A stretch of 64,000 bases of DNA from CAWDZK01 sp963807005. Its GTDB lineage: Bacteria; Actinomycetota; Actinomycetes; JACCUZ01. The translations under genes and the position numbers were made by a program. The notes below the pieces were generated by a model. It ran no database searches. It worked only from the letters and a program-made list of their open reading frames with translations, and was not told the DNA's origin. This document shows, in pieces, positions 24,682-32,670 of the stretch (positions are counted from its first letter, which is position 1; every line of letters begins with the position of its first letter). The DNA lies in the NCBI GenBank assembly GCA_963807005.1, contig CAWDZK010000001.1, forward strand, positions 124,001 to 188,000, read 5' to 3'.

Positions 24682-27504
24682 TCATCCGCGGCCGCCCGGC
24701 GCACCGCTCGGAGCCGCCGACAGCATCGCAGCGAGCTCGGCCCGGTTCCTCGTTCCGGTCTTGTCGAGGATGTTCGACACGTGGCGTTCGACCGTCTTGC
24801 GCGAGACGAACAAGGCCTCGGCGATCTCGGGATTGCTGGCTCCGGCGGCGACCATCCGTCCGATCTCCCGTTCCCGTCCCGTGAGTGCGCCTGGCGACGG
24901 GGAGGCCGCGGTCAGCCGGGGCTGCCACGACCGGATCCCGACGGTGCGAAGGAGCTGCCTGGCGCGGCGCTGCTCGCTCTGCGCGCCGATCCCGTCGGCC
25001 AGGGTGATGGCAGCCTGAAGGGCCGCGACCGCACGGCCTCGGTCCGTGTCAGCGGCGACGTGTCCGAGATCGATGTGCGCCCACACCTGCTCCAGCCGCG
25101 CGTGCATCGCCTCCGCCTGCACGCAGACCGACTCCAGGAGGTCGACTGCGCGACGCCCGTCGTGTCCCGCCACCAGCAGCGCCTCCGCCCGAGCTCGCCA
25201 GAACCCGATCTGTCCCGAGGTGATCGCCCCTGGGTGGGCGGCGTCCCAGGCGGCCAGGAGGTCCCTGGCGTCGCCGTCGCGGCCGAGCCGTACGAACGCT
25301 TCGGCAGCGCGCACCGACACCTCTGACGCGCACCGGTCGCATCCTGCGGCGAGCGCGTCGGCGAGGGCCTGCTCGATGAAAGAGCCGGCGCGGTCCCGGT
25401 CGCGCGCTGCGCCGAGGCGGGCACTCCACAGACCGGCCTCGAGACGGATCTGGAGCCGGAAGTGCGGATCGGGTTCCGACCCGGCCAGGGACTCCAGGGC
25501 CGGCAGGGCGGTCGCGAGCCCGCGGACGGACATGTCGATCTGCGGTACGACGGTCCGCACCCAGGCGACCGAGACCCAGCTCGGGAGCACGACGGGCGCG
25601 CGATCGGCGAAGGCGATGACCTCGAGGGCCACCGACCGTGCCTCGAGCAGCAGACCGAGGTGGTACAGGGTTCCCGCGAGAAGGTGTCCTGCCTCGAACG
25701 CCGTTGCGGGGAGCGCCTCGCGCACTGCCGTCAACCGGGCTGTCCTGCAGCGGCGCTCCGCCTCCTCGTAGCGGCCGAGCGCCCGGAGTGCGAGCACCGA
25801 CCGCAGCATGGCGCGCAGCCGGTCGTCAACCGTGTCCGAGGCAGCGTGCATCTCCTCGGCGATGCGCATCATGTCCTCGGGGGCCTCGCCGCGCAGGGCG
25901 CAGAAGAACTCTGACTGCAGGGCGGTGAGGAAGGCGCGTCGTTCGTCGGCGCCCAGCCCCTGCGGCCCGCCCCGAGCAGTCGACATCGCACGCGCGCCGG
26001 CGACCGCCCGCCGCATGGGGATCTCCGACTCGGCTCGGCTGGTGGCTTCGATCTCGGACTGGTGGGCATCGAGCTCGATGCGCAGCAGCGGGTAGGGACC
26101 CGCCTCCTTCCGCGACATGTCGGCCAGGGCCCGGGCCTGGGACCGGTCGCCGAGAGCGAGCGCCGCCTTGGATGCCTCGAGGGCCGCCCGGACGCGGTCC
26201 CGTGGCGTCTGTACGTGCAGCAGCAGGGTCGACCACGCATCCATGGCCAGTGCCGGGTCGCCGATCTCCGCAGCGAGCCGGGCAACCTGCCACCTCAGCT
26301 CGGCCGAGGTCTCGCCGGGCTCGAGCGGGTCGTCTGCGATGTCTGCCAAGGCTCGGACGTCCGCCGGACCCAGCAGCCGGCGTCCAGGCGACCGCGTCAG
26401 CTGCAGCGCGAGGCCACCGCAGGGCATCCCGGCCGCCTTCCGGTGCCACAGCGCGTCGGTCAACTGCTGGGTCAGACCACCTGCGAAAGCCGCCAGATGG
26501 TCGGAGATCTGGCCGTGGGCTCGTCGGACCACCTCGTCGGGCAGGTCGGCGAGGATCGACGTGGTGACGAGCTCGTGCGCGAGACGCACCACCATGCCCG
26601 TCGTGACGACCAGTCCCCGGTCGACGAGCTCCTCGACCGCCTGGTCGACCCGGTCGACTGGCCAGCCCGACAGCTCGACGAGCATCGCGGCGAAGGTCGG
26701 CTTCGCCAGGACCGCCAGTATCGTGGCCAAGGTCGCGGCCACGGGAGTCAGTCCCGACAGGCCCAATGGTGGCTGTCCGGCACCGTCAGACGTGCCTTCG
26801 GCCGCTCGCGAGAGGGCCAGGAGCCAGAAGGGTGAGCCCCCCGACCGCTCCCAGATCTGCTCGACGTCGGCGGTGGTCAGGGCGGGATTGGCCTGCCGGC
26901 AGAGGTACATCCCAGCTGCGCGGTCCAGTGGCCCGAGCCGGAGATGAACGGAGCGTCCCGACTCCGCCAGTGCCCTGGCCAGCGAGTAGACGAAGCTCTG
27001 GCTCGATGCTCCTGGCCGGCTGGCGATCACGACGGTCACCGCCGGCTCGGCGGCACCGGCGCCTCGGACCAGGTAGTGCAGCAGTGCCCTGCTGACGTCG
27101 TCCAGCCACTGCAGGTCGTCGACGAGCACGGCGTCGGGCGACAAGGCGGAGAGGCAGCGGTGCGCAGCCTCGCACACCTGGATCGGGTCCAGGGGCCGAA
27201 CCGAAGCGCTGGGCTCGAGCAGGCGGGAGAGGCGCTGACCCTCGTGCGGGACGGACGCCAGGTCCGCCAGGAGGCTTCTCGCCGCGGCGAACGGGATGGT
27301 GCGTTCCGGCCGCCATCCGGCCATCCGGAGCACCCGTCGGCGGTCCATCCGGGCGATCAGCTCCGACAGGAGGTGGCTCTTGCCCGAGCCGGCCTCGCCC
27401 GTCACGACTGCCAGGTCCACCCCGCGCCGGGTGCGCGCGGAGTCGATCAACCGGGCCAGCGTGGCCAGCTCCGCGTCCCGGCCCACGAAGGGCACGGTCC
27501 CCAT
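24682..27504 (-). CDS. LAL-type large ATP-binding LuxR regulator
   Basis: 940-residue regulator. The N-terminal STAND/AAA ATPase has Walker A 'VVTGEAGSGKSHLL' (about 34-47) and Walker B-like 'DAVLVDDLQWLDDVSRALL'. A long helical TPR-like middle follows. The C-terminal LuxR HTH is 'LTGREREIGRMVAAGASNPE' plus 'IAEALFVSRKTVERHVSNIL'. LAL proteins sense a ligand and activate specialised operons. The gene faces a divergent small secreted-protein gene across 134 bases containing a perfect dyad, a likely binding site. It appears inserted between holB and glpD relative to the core order. Ligand unknown. Confidence 0.9.
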   Translation of the reverse strand: MGTVPFVGRDAELATLARLIDSARTRRGVDLAVVTGEAGSGKSHLLSELIARMDRRRVLRMAGWRPERTIPFAAARSLLADLASVPHEGQRLSRLLEPSASVRPLDPIQVCEAAHRCLSALSPDAVLVDDLQWLDDVSRALLHYLVRGAGAAEPAVTVVIASRPGASSQSFVYSLARALAESGRSVHLRLGPLDRAAGMYLCRQANPALTTADVEQIWERSGGSPFWLLALSRAAEGTSDGAGQPPLGLSGLTPVAATLATILAVLAKPTFAAMLVELSGWPVDRVDQAVEELVDRGLVVTTGMVVRLAHELVTTSILADLPDEVVRRAHGQISDHLAAFAGGLTQQLTDALWHRKAAGMPCGGLALQLTRSPGRRLLGPADVRALADIADDPLEPGETSAELRWQVARLAAEIGDPALAMDAWSTLLLHVQTPRDRVRAALEASKAALALGDRSQARALADMSRKEAGPYPLLRIELDAHQSEIEATSRAESEIPMRRAVAGARAMSTARGGPQGLGADERRAFLTALQSEFFCALRGEAPEDMMRIAEEMHAASDTVDDRLRAMLRSVLALRALGRYEEAERRCRTARLTAVREALPATAFEAGHLLAGTLYHLGLLLEARSVALEVIAFADRAPVVLPSWVSVAWVRTVVPQIDMSVRGLATALPALESLAGSEPDPHFRLQIRLEAGLWSARLGAARDRDRAGSFIEQALADALAAGCDRCASEVSVRAAEAFVRLGRDGDARDLLAAWDAAHPGAITSGQIGFWRARAEALLVAGHDGRRAVDLLESVCVQAEAMHARLEQVWAHIDLGHVAADTDRGRAVAALQAAITLADGIGAQSEQRRARQLLRTVGIRSWQPRLTAASPSPGALTGREREIGRMVAAGASNPEIAEALFVSRKTVERHVSNILDKTGTRNRAELAAMLSAAPSGAPGGRG

Positions 27505-27533
27505 GCCCGCACGCTAGATCGCGCCCGGTCACC

Positions 27534-27555
27534 CGACAACCCTCCGTGGTTGTCG
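27534..27555. promoter_or_regulatory. Perfect 8-bp dyad upstream of the LAL regulator
   Basis: cgacaacc (27534-27541), a 6-base spacer and ggttgtcg (27548-27555) form a perfect inverted repeat. It lies 30 bases upstream of the regulator start and about 37 bases upstream of the -10 box of the divergent gene. This is a good place for an operator of the LuxR protein or another factor. Confidence 0.55.
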
Positions 27556-27591
27556 AGGGAGTTCCCCGATGCCGCGGTCCGACGCCGTGCC

Positions 27592-27597
27592 TAGCGT
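27592..27597 (+). promoter_or_regulatory. -10 box TAGCGT for the small secreted-protein gene
   Basis: TAGCGT fits the -10 pattern seen several times in this window. A start near 27604 gives a 35-base leader with the ribosome site ggaagga before ATG 27639. The -35 region near 27570 is weak, as expected for an activator-dependent promoter. Confidence 0.5.
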
Positions 27598-27638
27598 CCG
27601 AGACGGACAGACCACCCCCAGGGACGGAAGGAACGATC

Positions 27639-28004
27639 ATGAACACGACATCGCGCCAGGTGATCGGCGCCACTGCACTTGCCTTCTCGCTCTCCCCCCT
27701 GCTGATCGCTCCCGCGGCAGCCGCCGACCGCGCGCCGGTCAAGGCCGCGATCGAACACCAGGAGCTCCAGGCGCGGGCGGTCTATACGCCGAAGGCACAG
27801 ATCGAGCATCAGGAGCGGTTCGGGAACGGAGGGAGCTCAGGGCAGGAGCGCGGACCGGGCACGCCCTCGAACGGAGGCGGCGGTGGCCCCAGCAGCTGGC
27901 AGCTCGCGCTCGCCGCCGCGCTGGGCCTCGGACTGGTCGGCGGCGGGGCAGTGGCAGTAGTGAGGCAGGGGAGCCACCACGGGCCGCTGTCCTCGGCGCA
28001 CTGA
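27639..28004 (+). CDS. Small secreted or anchored protein with repeated IEHQE motif
   Basis: 121-residue protein of unknown function. Signal peptide about 1-29, with hydrophobic core 'ATALAFSLSPLLIAPAAAA'. The short mature part has two copies of IEHQE (38-42 and 55-59), then a Gly/Ser-rich linker, then a C-terminal hydrophobic helix 'WQLALAAALGLGLVGGGAVA' with 'VRQGSHHGP' after it. It is probably exported and held at the membrane. It is divergent from the LAL regulator and may be its target. The stop is 10 bases from the convergent glpD stop. Confidence 0.75.
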   Translation: MNTTSRQVIGATALAFSLSPLLIAPAAAADRAPVKAAIEHQELQARAVYTPKAQIEHQERFGNGGSSGQERGPGTPSNGGGGGPSSWQLALAAALGLGLVGGGAVAVVRQGSHHGPLSSAH

Positions 28005-28014
28005 CGGTGGCACG

Positions 28015-29751
28015 TCAGGTGAGCGGGACGATCTCCGGGGCGCCGAGCCTCGCGGTGTCGGCGGAGTGGTCGTCGGGCTGCTCCTGCGAGAGCCGCTCCG
28101 CCTCCACCCGCGCCAGGTAGTGCTCCACCTCCTTGGCGACCTGTGCCTTGCTCCAGCCGAGAACCGGCGCCAGCAGGCCGGCGGCCACCGGTGCCGCGGT
28201 CACCCCGCGGTCGAAGGTCTCGATCGAGATCCGGGTCCGCCGGGCCAGCACGTCGTCGAGGTGCCGGGCGCCCTCGGCCGACGCCGCGTAGACCACCTCG
28301 GCGCGCAGGTAGTCGTCGGCGCCCTCGAGCGGCTCGCCCAGCGCCGGGTCCTCGTCGACCAGCGCGAGCACCTCGTGCACCAGCGAGCCGTAGCGCTGCA
28401 GCAGGTGCTCCAGCCGCGCCACGTGCAGGCCGTGCCGGGTGGCCAGCCGGTGCCGGGAGTTCCACAGCGCGGTGTAGCCGTCCGCGCCGACCAGCGGCAC
28501 CCGGTCGGTGCAGCACTCGGGGACCTTGCCGTCCAGCCCGTGGCTGACCGCGTCCACGGCGTCCTTGGCCATCACCCGGTAGGTCGTGTACTTGCCGCCG
28601 GCCACGACGACCAGCCCCGGCACCGGGTGCCCGACCGTGTGCTCGCGGGACAGCTGCGAGGTCGACTCGGACTCGCCGTGCAGCAGCGGCCGCAGCCCGG
28701 CGTACACGCCCTCGACGTCCTCTCGGGTGAGCGGGGTCACCAGCACCTCGTTGACATGACGGAGCAGGTAGTCGATGTCGCTGCTCGAGGCGGCCGGGTG
28801 CGCCTTGCCGAGGTCCCAGTCGGTGTCGGTGGTGCCGATGATCCAGTGCCGTCCCCACGGGATGACGAACAGGACCGATGTCTTGGTGCGCAGGATCAGA
28901 CCGGTGCTGGACTGGATCCGGTCCTTGGGCACAACGAGGTGCACGCCCTTCGAGGCGCGGACGTGGAACTGGCCGCGCTCGCCGGCCATGGCCTGGGTCA
29001 TGTCGGTCCACACGCCGGTGGCGTTGACGACCTGGCGGGCGCGGACCTCGATCTCGGTGTCCGACTCGAAGTCGCGCACCCGGACACCCGTCACGCGCTC
29101 GCCCTCGCGGAGGAACCCGATGACCCGGGCCCGGTTGGCGACCAGGGCGCCGTACGCGGCAGCGGTGCGCACCACCGACATCGTGTGCCGGGCGTCGTCG
29201 ACCTGCGCGTCGTAGTACTGCAGCGCACCGACCAGCGAGTCCTTGCGCAGCGACGGGCACTCGCGCAGCGCACCCCGGCGGGTGAGGTGCCGGTGGTGGG
29301 GCAGCCCGCGGGCGTTGCCTGACGAGACGCCCATCGTGTCGTAGAGAGCGACGCCGGCACCGGCGTAGAGCCGCTCCCAGCCGCGGTGCTTGAGCGGGTA
29401 GAGGAACGGCACCGGGCGGACCAGGTGCGGCGCCAGCCGCTGGGTGAGCAGACCGCGCTCCCTCAGCGCCTCGCGGACCAGGCTGAAGTCGAGCATCTCG
29501 AGGTACCGCAGCCCGCCGTGGATCAGCTTGCTCGAACGCGACGACGTGCCGGCAGCCCAGTCGCGGCCCTCGAAGAGGGCGACGCTCAGACCGCGGGTCA
29601 CCGCGTCCAGCGCGACGCCGGCGCCGACCACCCCACCGCCGATCACCACCACGTCGAGCTCCTCGCGCGGTGCGGCGTCCAGGGCTGCCTGGCGCTCAGA
29701 CGGCCCGAGGCGGCTGGTCGTGGCGAAGGGTCCGACAGGGGTCTGGCGCAT
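28015..29751 (-). CDS. glpD: Glycerol-3-phosphate dehydrogenase (FAD-dependent)
   Basis: 578-residue GlpD. FAD fold 'LDVVVIGGGVVGAGVALDA' near the N-terminus, 'AAGTSSRSSKLIHGGLRYLE', 'VNATGVWTDMTQAM' and 'PWGRHWIIGTTDTDWDLGK' are all diagnostic. It oxidises sn-glycerol-3-phosphate to dihydroxyacetone phosphate and passes electrons to quinone at the membrane. The open frame can extend to an ATG at 29805. However, a TACGAT -10 box overlaps that codon, so the ATG at 29751, where family similarity begins, is preferred. Confidence 0.93.
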   Translation of the reverse strand: MRQTPVGPFATTSRLGPSERQAALDAAPREELDVVVIGGGVVGAGVALDAVTRGLSVALFEGRDWAAGTSSRSSKLIHGGLRYLEMLDFSLVREALRERGLLTQRLAPHLVRPVPFLYPLKHRGWERLYAGAGVALYDTMGVSSGNARGLPHHRHLTRRGALRECPSLRKDSLVGALQYYDAQVDDARHTMSVVRTAAAYGALVANRARVIGFLREGERVTGVRVRDFESDTEIEVRARQVVNATGVWTDMTQAMAGERGQFHVRASKGVHLVVPKDRIQSSTGLILRTKTSVLFVIPWGRHWIIGTTDTDWDLGKAHPAASSSDIDYLLRHVNEVLVTPLTREDVEGVYAGLRPLLHGESESTSQLSREHTVGHPVPGLVVVAGGKYTTYRVMAKDAVDAVSHGLDGKVPECCTDRVPLVGADGYTALWNSRHRLATRHGLHVARLEHLLQRYGSLVHEVLALVDEDPALGEPLEGADDYLRAEVVYAASAEGARHLDDVLARRTRISIETFDRGVTAAPVAAGLLAPVLGWSKAQVAKEVEHYLARVEAERLSQEQPDDHSADTARLGAPEIVPLT

Positions 29752-29803
29752 CGAGGTCCGCACTGCCTTCCGGGGCTGCCGGGGTGATCGTCGTCCGACT
29801 GCC

Positions 29804-29809
29804 ATCGTA
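29804..29809 (-). promoter_or_regulatory. -10 box TACGAT for glpD
   Basis: Read on the minus strand, TTACGAT lies about 53 bases before the preferred glpD ATG and overlaps the longer alternative start. This argues that the longer start is not used. Confidence 0.45.
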
Positions 29810-29857
29810 AGTGGCCCGCGCGCGCGTCCGGCGTCCGCACGTCCGCCGGCCGGAAGT

Positions 29858-29863
29858 TACCCT
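29858..29863 (+). promoter_or_regulatory. -10 box TACCCT for the secreted hydrolase
   Basis: TACCCT at this position would start transcription near 29870. The ribosome site cggagga (29897-29903) and ATG 29910 follow. It is divergent from glpD across roughly 100 bases. Confidence 0.45.
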
Positions 29864-29909
29864 GGTGCCCGATCGACCTTCGGGTCTCGACCGACCCGGA
29901 GGACGACGG

Positions 29910-31476
29910 ATGAGGGCAACGCCAGGTGGCGTCGTCGGCGCGCTCTCGCTCGTGCTCGCGGCCGGGCTGGTGGCCGGCTGCACGTCGACCGTTGATCGCT
30001 CCGGGGGTGTCGGGGGCACCACGACTGCCGCTCCGTCCGGGGCGGCGAGCACGAGCGGCGCGCCCGAGCGCCGGTGCCCCGGAGCCCAGGCTGGCCCGGT
30101 TCTACGACCAGCGGCTGGACTGGCACGGCTGCAGCGGCGGCTTCCAGTGCGCCCGGCTCACCGTGCCGGTCGACTACAGCCAGCCGGGCGGTCCGACCCT
30201 GCGCATCGCGGTCAACCGGCTGCCCTCCTCCGGCGAGCACCGCGGCTCGCTGGTCGTGAACCCCGGCGGCCCGGGAGTGTCCGGCCTCCGGTACGCCCGG
30301 TCGGCGAAGACCGCGGTGAGTCCGGCAGTCCGGCAGCACTACGACGTCGTCGGGTTCGACCCCCGCGGGGTCGGGGCCAGCCGCCCGATCGACTGCCTCA
30401 ACGACCGGCAGCTGGACACCTTCCTGGCCCAGGACGGCACCCCGGACTCACCCGGCGAGGAGCTGGCCCTGCAGCGCCAGGGCGAGCTGATGGGCGCAGG
30501 CTGTCTGCGGGACGACCCGACGCTGACCCCGCGCATGGGGACCCGCGACGTGGTGCGCGACCTGGACGTGCTGCGGGCCGTGCTCGGCGACGCGCGGCTC
30601 ACCTACCTGGGCAAGAGCTACGGCACCTACCTCGGCGCTCTGTACGCGGGGATGTTCCCGGAGCGGGTCGGGCGGCTGGTGCTCGACGGCCCCCTCGACC
30701 CGAGCGCCACCAACCTCGACAACGCACGCCTCCAGGCCATCGGCTTCCAGCGCGCGCTCAACTCGTTCCTCGACGACTGCCTGCGCCGATCGTCCTGCCC
30801 GTTCTCCGGGACCCGTGCCGGCGCAGAGGCGAAGCTCAAGGCGATGCTCGACCGCTCCGACGCAACTCCGCTGCGCGGCCTCGGTTCCCGACGCACGACC
30901 CAGGCGCTGGCGACGTACGGCGTGGCCATCGGGCTCTACGACACGGGCTACTGGCCGTTCCTCCGGCAGGCGATCGGCCAGGCCCTCGACGGGGACGGCC
31001 GGTCGCTGCTGGTGCTGGCCGACCTCTACAACGAGCGCGGCCCGGGCGGCCGGTACGCGAACAACTCCAGCGAGGCGATCTACGCGATCAACTGCCTGGA
31101 CCGGCCGGAGCGCTCCACCTTCGCCGAGTTCCGGGCCGACGCCGCAGACGTCGCGAAGGTGTCGCCGATCTTCGGACCCTTCATCGTGTGGTCGAACCTG
31201 CCCTGCGCGACCTGGCCGGCGCCGGCCGAGGGGGAGCCGGAGCCGGTGGCCGCGAAGGGGGCGGCGCCGATCCTTGTCGTCGGCACCACCCGCGACCCGG
31301 CGACGCCGTACGAGTCCGCCCAGGCGCTGGCCGGGCAGCTGGACACGGGGCGCCTGCTGACCTACGACGGCGACGGCCACACCGCCTACCGGCAGGGCAG
31401 CGGCTGCATCGACAAGGTCGTGGACGCCTACGTCCTGGACGGGACGGTCCCGCCCGCCGGCACCCGCTGCGGCTGA
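29910..31476 (+). pseudogene. Secreted tripeptidyl-aminopeptidase-type alpha/beta hydrolase, apparent frameshift
   Basis: ATG 29910, preceded by cggagga, encodes a lipoprotein signal 'ALSLVLAAGLVAGCTSTV' with lipobox Cys24. The hydrolase domain lies one base out of frame, from about 30,075 onward: 'RFYDQRLDWHGCSGGFQC', oxyanion region 'VVNPGGPGVSG', nucleophile 'YLGKSYGTYLGALYAG', and a TAP-like C-terminus 'VVGTTRDPATPYESAQAL' with His in 'DGDGHTAYRQGSGC'. Family members (SlpD/E, Tap) release tripeptides from protein N-termini outside the cell. A single-base indel between about 30,060 and 30,085 separates signal from enzyme. Either a sequencing error or inactivation; the catalytic part shows no other damage. 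Confidence 0.8.
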
Positions 31477-31495
31477 GCCCGGCGGCACCAGCCTG

Positions 31496-31501
31496 TAGAC
31501 T
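31496..31501 (+). promoter_or_regulatory. -10 box TAGACT for tRNA-Thr
   Basis: TAGACT lies 42 bases upstream of the tRNA 5' end and matches the strong actinobacterial -10 pattern. It is identical to the hexamer upstream of hppA. Confidence 0.55.
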
Positions 31502-31543
31502 CGTCCGCCGTGCCGGACGCCGCCCTCGGTGGTGCCGGTGCCC

Positions 31544-31620
<77 letters not shown>

Positions 31621-31647
31621 AGACCCCAGGTCAATGACCTGGGGTCT
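31621..31647 (+). terminator. Terminator directly after tRNA-Thr
   Basis: Perfect 12-bp stem (31621-31632 with 31636-31647) and 3-base loop, then gcctttgcg. It begins at the first base after the CCA and therefore belongs to the inserted element, replacing the original terminator now found after the displaced repeat. Confidence 0.8.
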
Positions 31648-31670
31648 GCCTTTGCGACACGCGCTATCGA

Positions 31671-31949
31671 TCATCGGAGTCCTCCTGCGTGGGCTCTGGC
31701 GGACACATGCACGCGGCGAGCCGCGACTGCCTCGTCGAATCGGTTCGCGACGGCGCTCAGGTCGTCTGCGAACAGCCCGGAGTCCACGTCGAGCGTTATG
31801 TCCGCCGACACATGGCCGCGCATCTGCTGCACCGCTGGCGCCAGGCCCGACCGCGGGACTGGATGCGGTGTGTCCCGCAAGTCGTGGATCCGAAGGCCCG
31901 GCAGCCCGACCGACGACGCGGCCCCTCGGGGCCGAGGTCGTGAGGCCAC
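31671..31949 (-). pseudogene. Tyrosine recombinase C-terminal fragment, inactive
   Basis: The minus-strand frame reads 'LPGLRIHDLRDTPHPV', then 'VQQMRGHVSADITLDVDSGL' and 'ADDLSAVANRFDEAV'. This is the end of a phage-type integrase catalytic domain: HxxR box 'HDLRD', then the GHxS box. The tyrosine expected in 'LDVYxGLF' is Asp here, so the residual protein cannot cleave DNA. The stretch between the HxxR and GH boxes is also shortened, and no N-terminal integrase sequence was found upstream. Its place next to attL is where an integrase gene is expected. Confidence 0.75.
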
Positions 31950-32166
31950 TCAGTTCGTCGACCGCACCGGTGGGTGGGTCATGGCACTACCCGGCCGGCA
32001 CGAAGTCCTGCTGATGCTCATGCCGCAGAGGGAGATCCGCATGGCCGGCCTGGGGTGCATCGTCGCTTGGCATCGCGGGGTCGAGGAAGCAACCATTCGG
32101 AGAGGCCAGCGCGTCTGGGGGTGAGGTGCCCAAGGGCGGGCGCCTCGGCATGGAAGTGGTGATCGT
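31950..32166. other. Non-coding stretch between integrase relic and sigma gene
   Basis: No convincing gene is seen on either strand. It probably includes decayed integrase DNA and the promoter of the sigma operon. No clear -35/-10 pair was recognised. Confidence 0.4.
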
Positions 32167-32670
32167 GTGGCGGACGAGGCAGAGTTCGACGCCTTTGTCG
32201 TCGCGCGGTCCCAGGCGCTGCTGCGGACGGCGTACCTCCTCACCCACGACGAAGGACTAGCCGAGGACCTCCTCCAGACAGCGCTGACGAAGACGTGGTT
32301 CGCCTGGCGGCGCATCGACGGCCGACCTGAGGCCTACGTCCGCCGCGTGCTGGTCAACACCTCTTCGTCGTGGTGGCGCCGGCGTTGGACCCGTGAGACC
32401 CCGACGGAGACACTTCCCGAGCGGGCGAGGGCGAACAGCCTGGACGGTCCCGCTGGCGAGCAGGACCTGTGGAGGGCGATCGGGCATCTGCCGCCCCGGC
32501 AGCGCGCGGTCGTGGTGTTGCGCTACATCGAGGACCGCACGGAGGTCGAGACAGCACAGCTCCTCGATTGCTCGGTCGGCACGGTCAAAAGCCAGTGCGC
32601 GAAGGCGCTGGCGAAGCTGAGGCTCGACACGGCTCTCGAACGGATCACTGATGAGAGGAGTCGGCCGTGA
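32167..32670 (+). CDS. SigE-family ECF RNA polymerase sigma factor
   Basis: 167-residue ECF sigma factor. Region 2 is 'LLRTAYLLTHDEGLAEDLLQ' and 'ALTKTWFAWRRIDGRPEAYV'. Region 4 is 'LPPRQRAVVVLRYIEDRTEV' with HTH 'ETAQLLDCSVGTVKSQCAKA'. This is the actinobacterial SigE/SigE-like group often encoded with a membrane partner, as here (GTGA overlap with the next gene). GTG start at 32167. It probably directs its own operon. Located inside the tRNA-Thr element relic, so likely horizontally acquired. Confidence 0.88.
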   Translation: MADEAEFDAFVVARSQALLRTAYLLTHDEGLAEDLLQTALTKTWFAWRRIDGRPEAYVRRVLVNTSSSWWRRRWTRETPTETLPERARANSLDGPAGEQDLWRAIGHLPPRQRAVVVLRYIEDRTEVETAQLLDCSVGTVKSQCAKALAKLRLDTALERITDERSRP

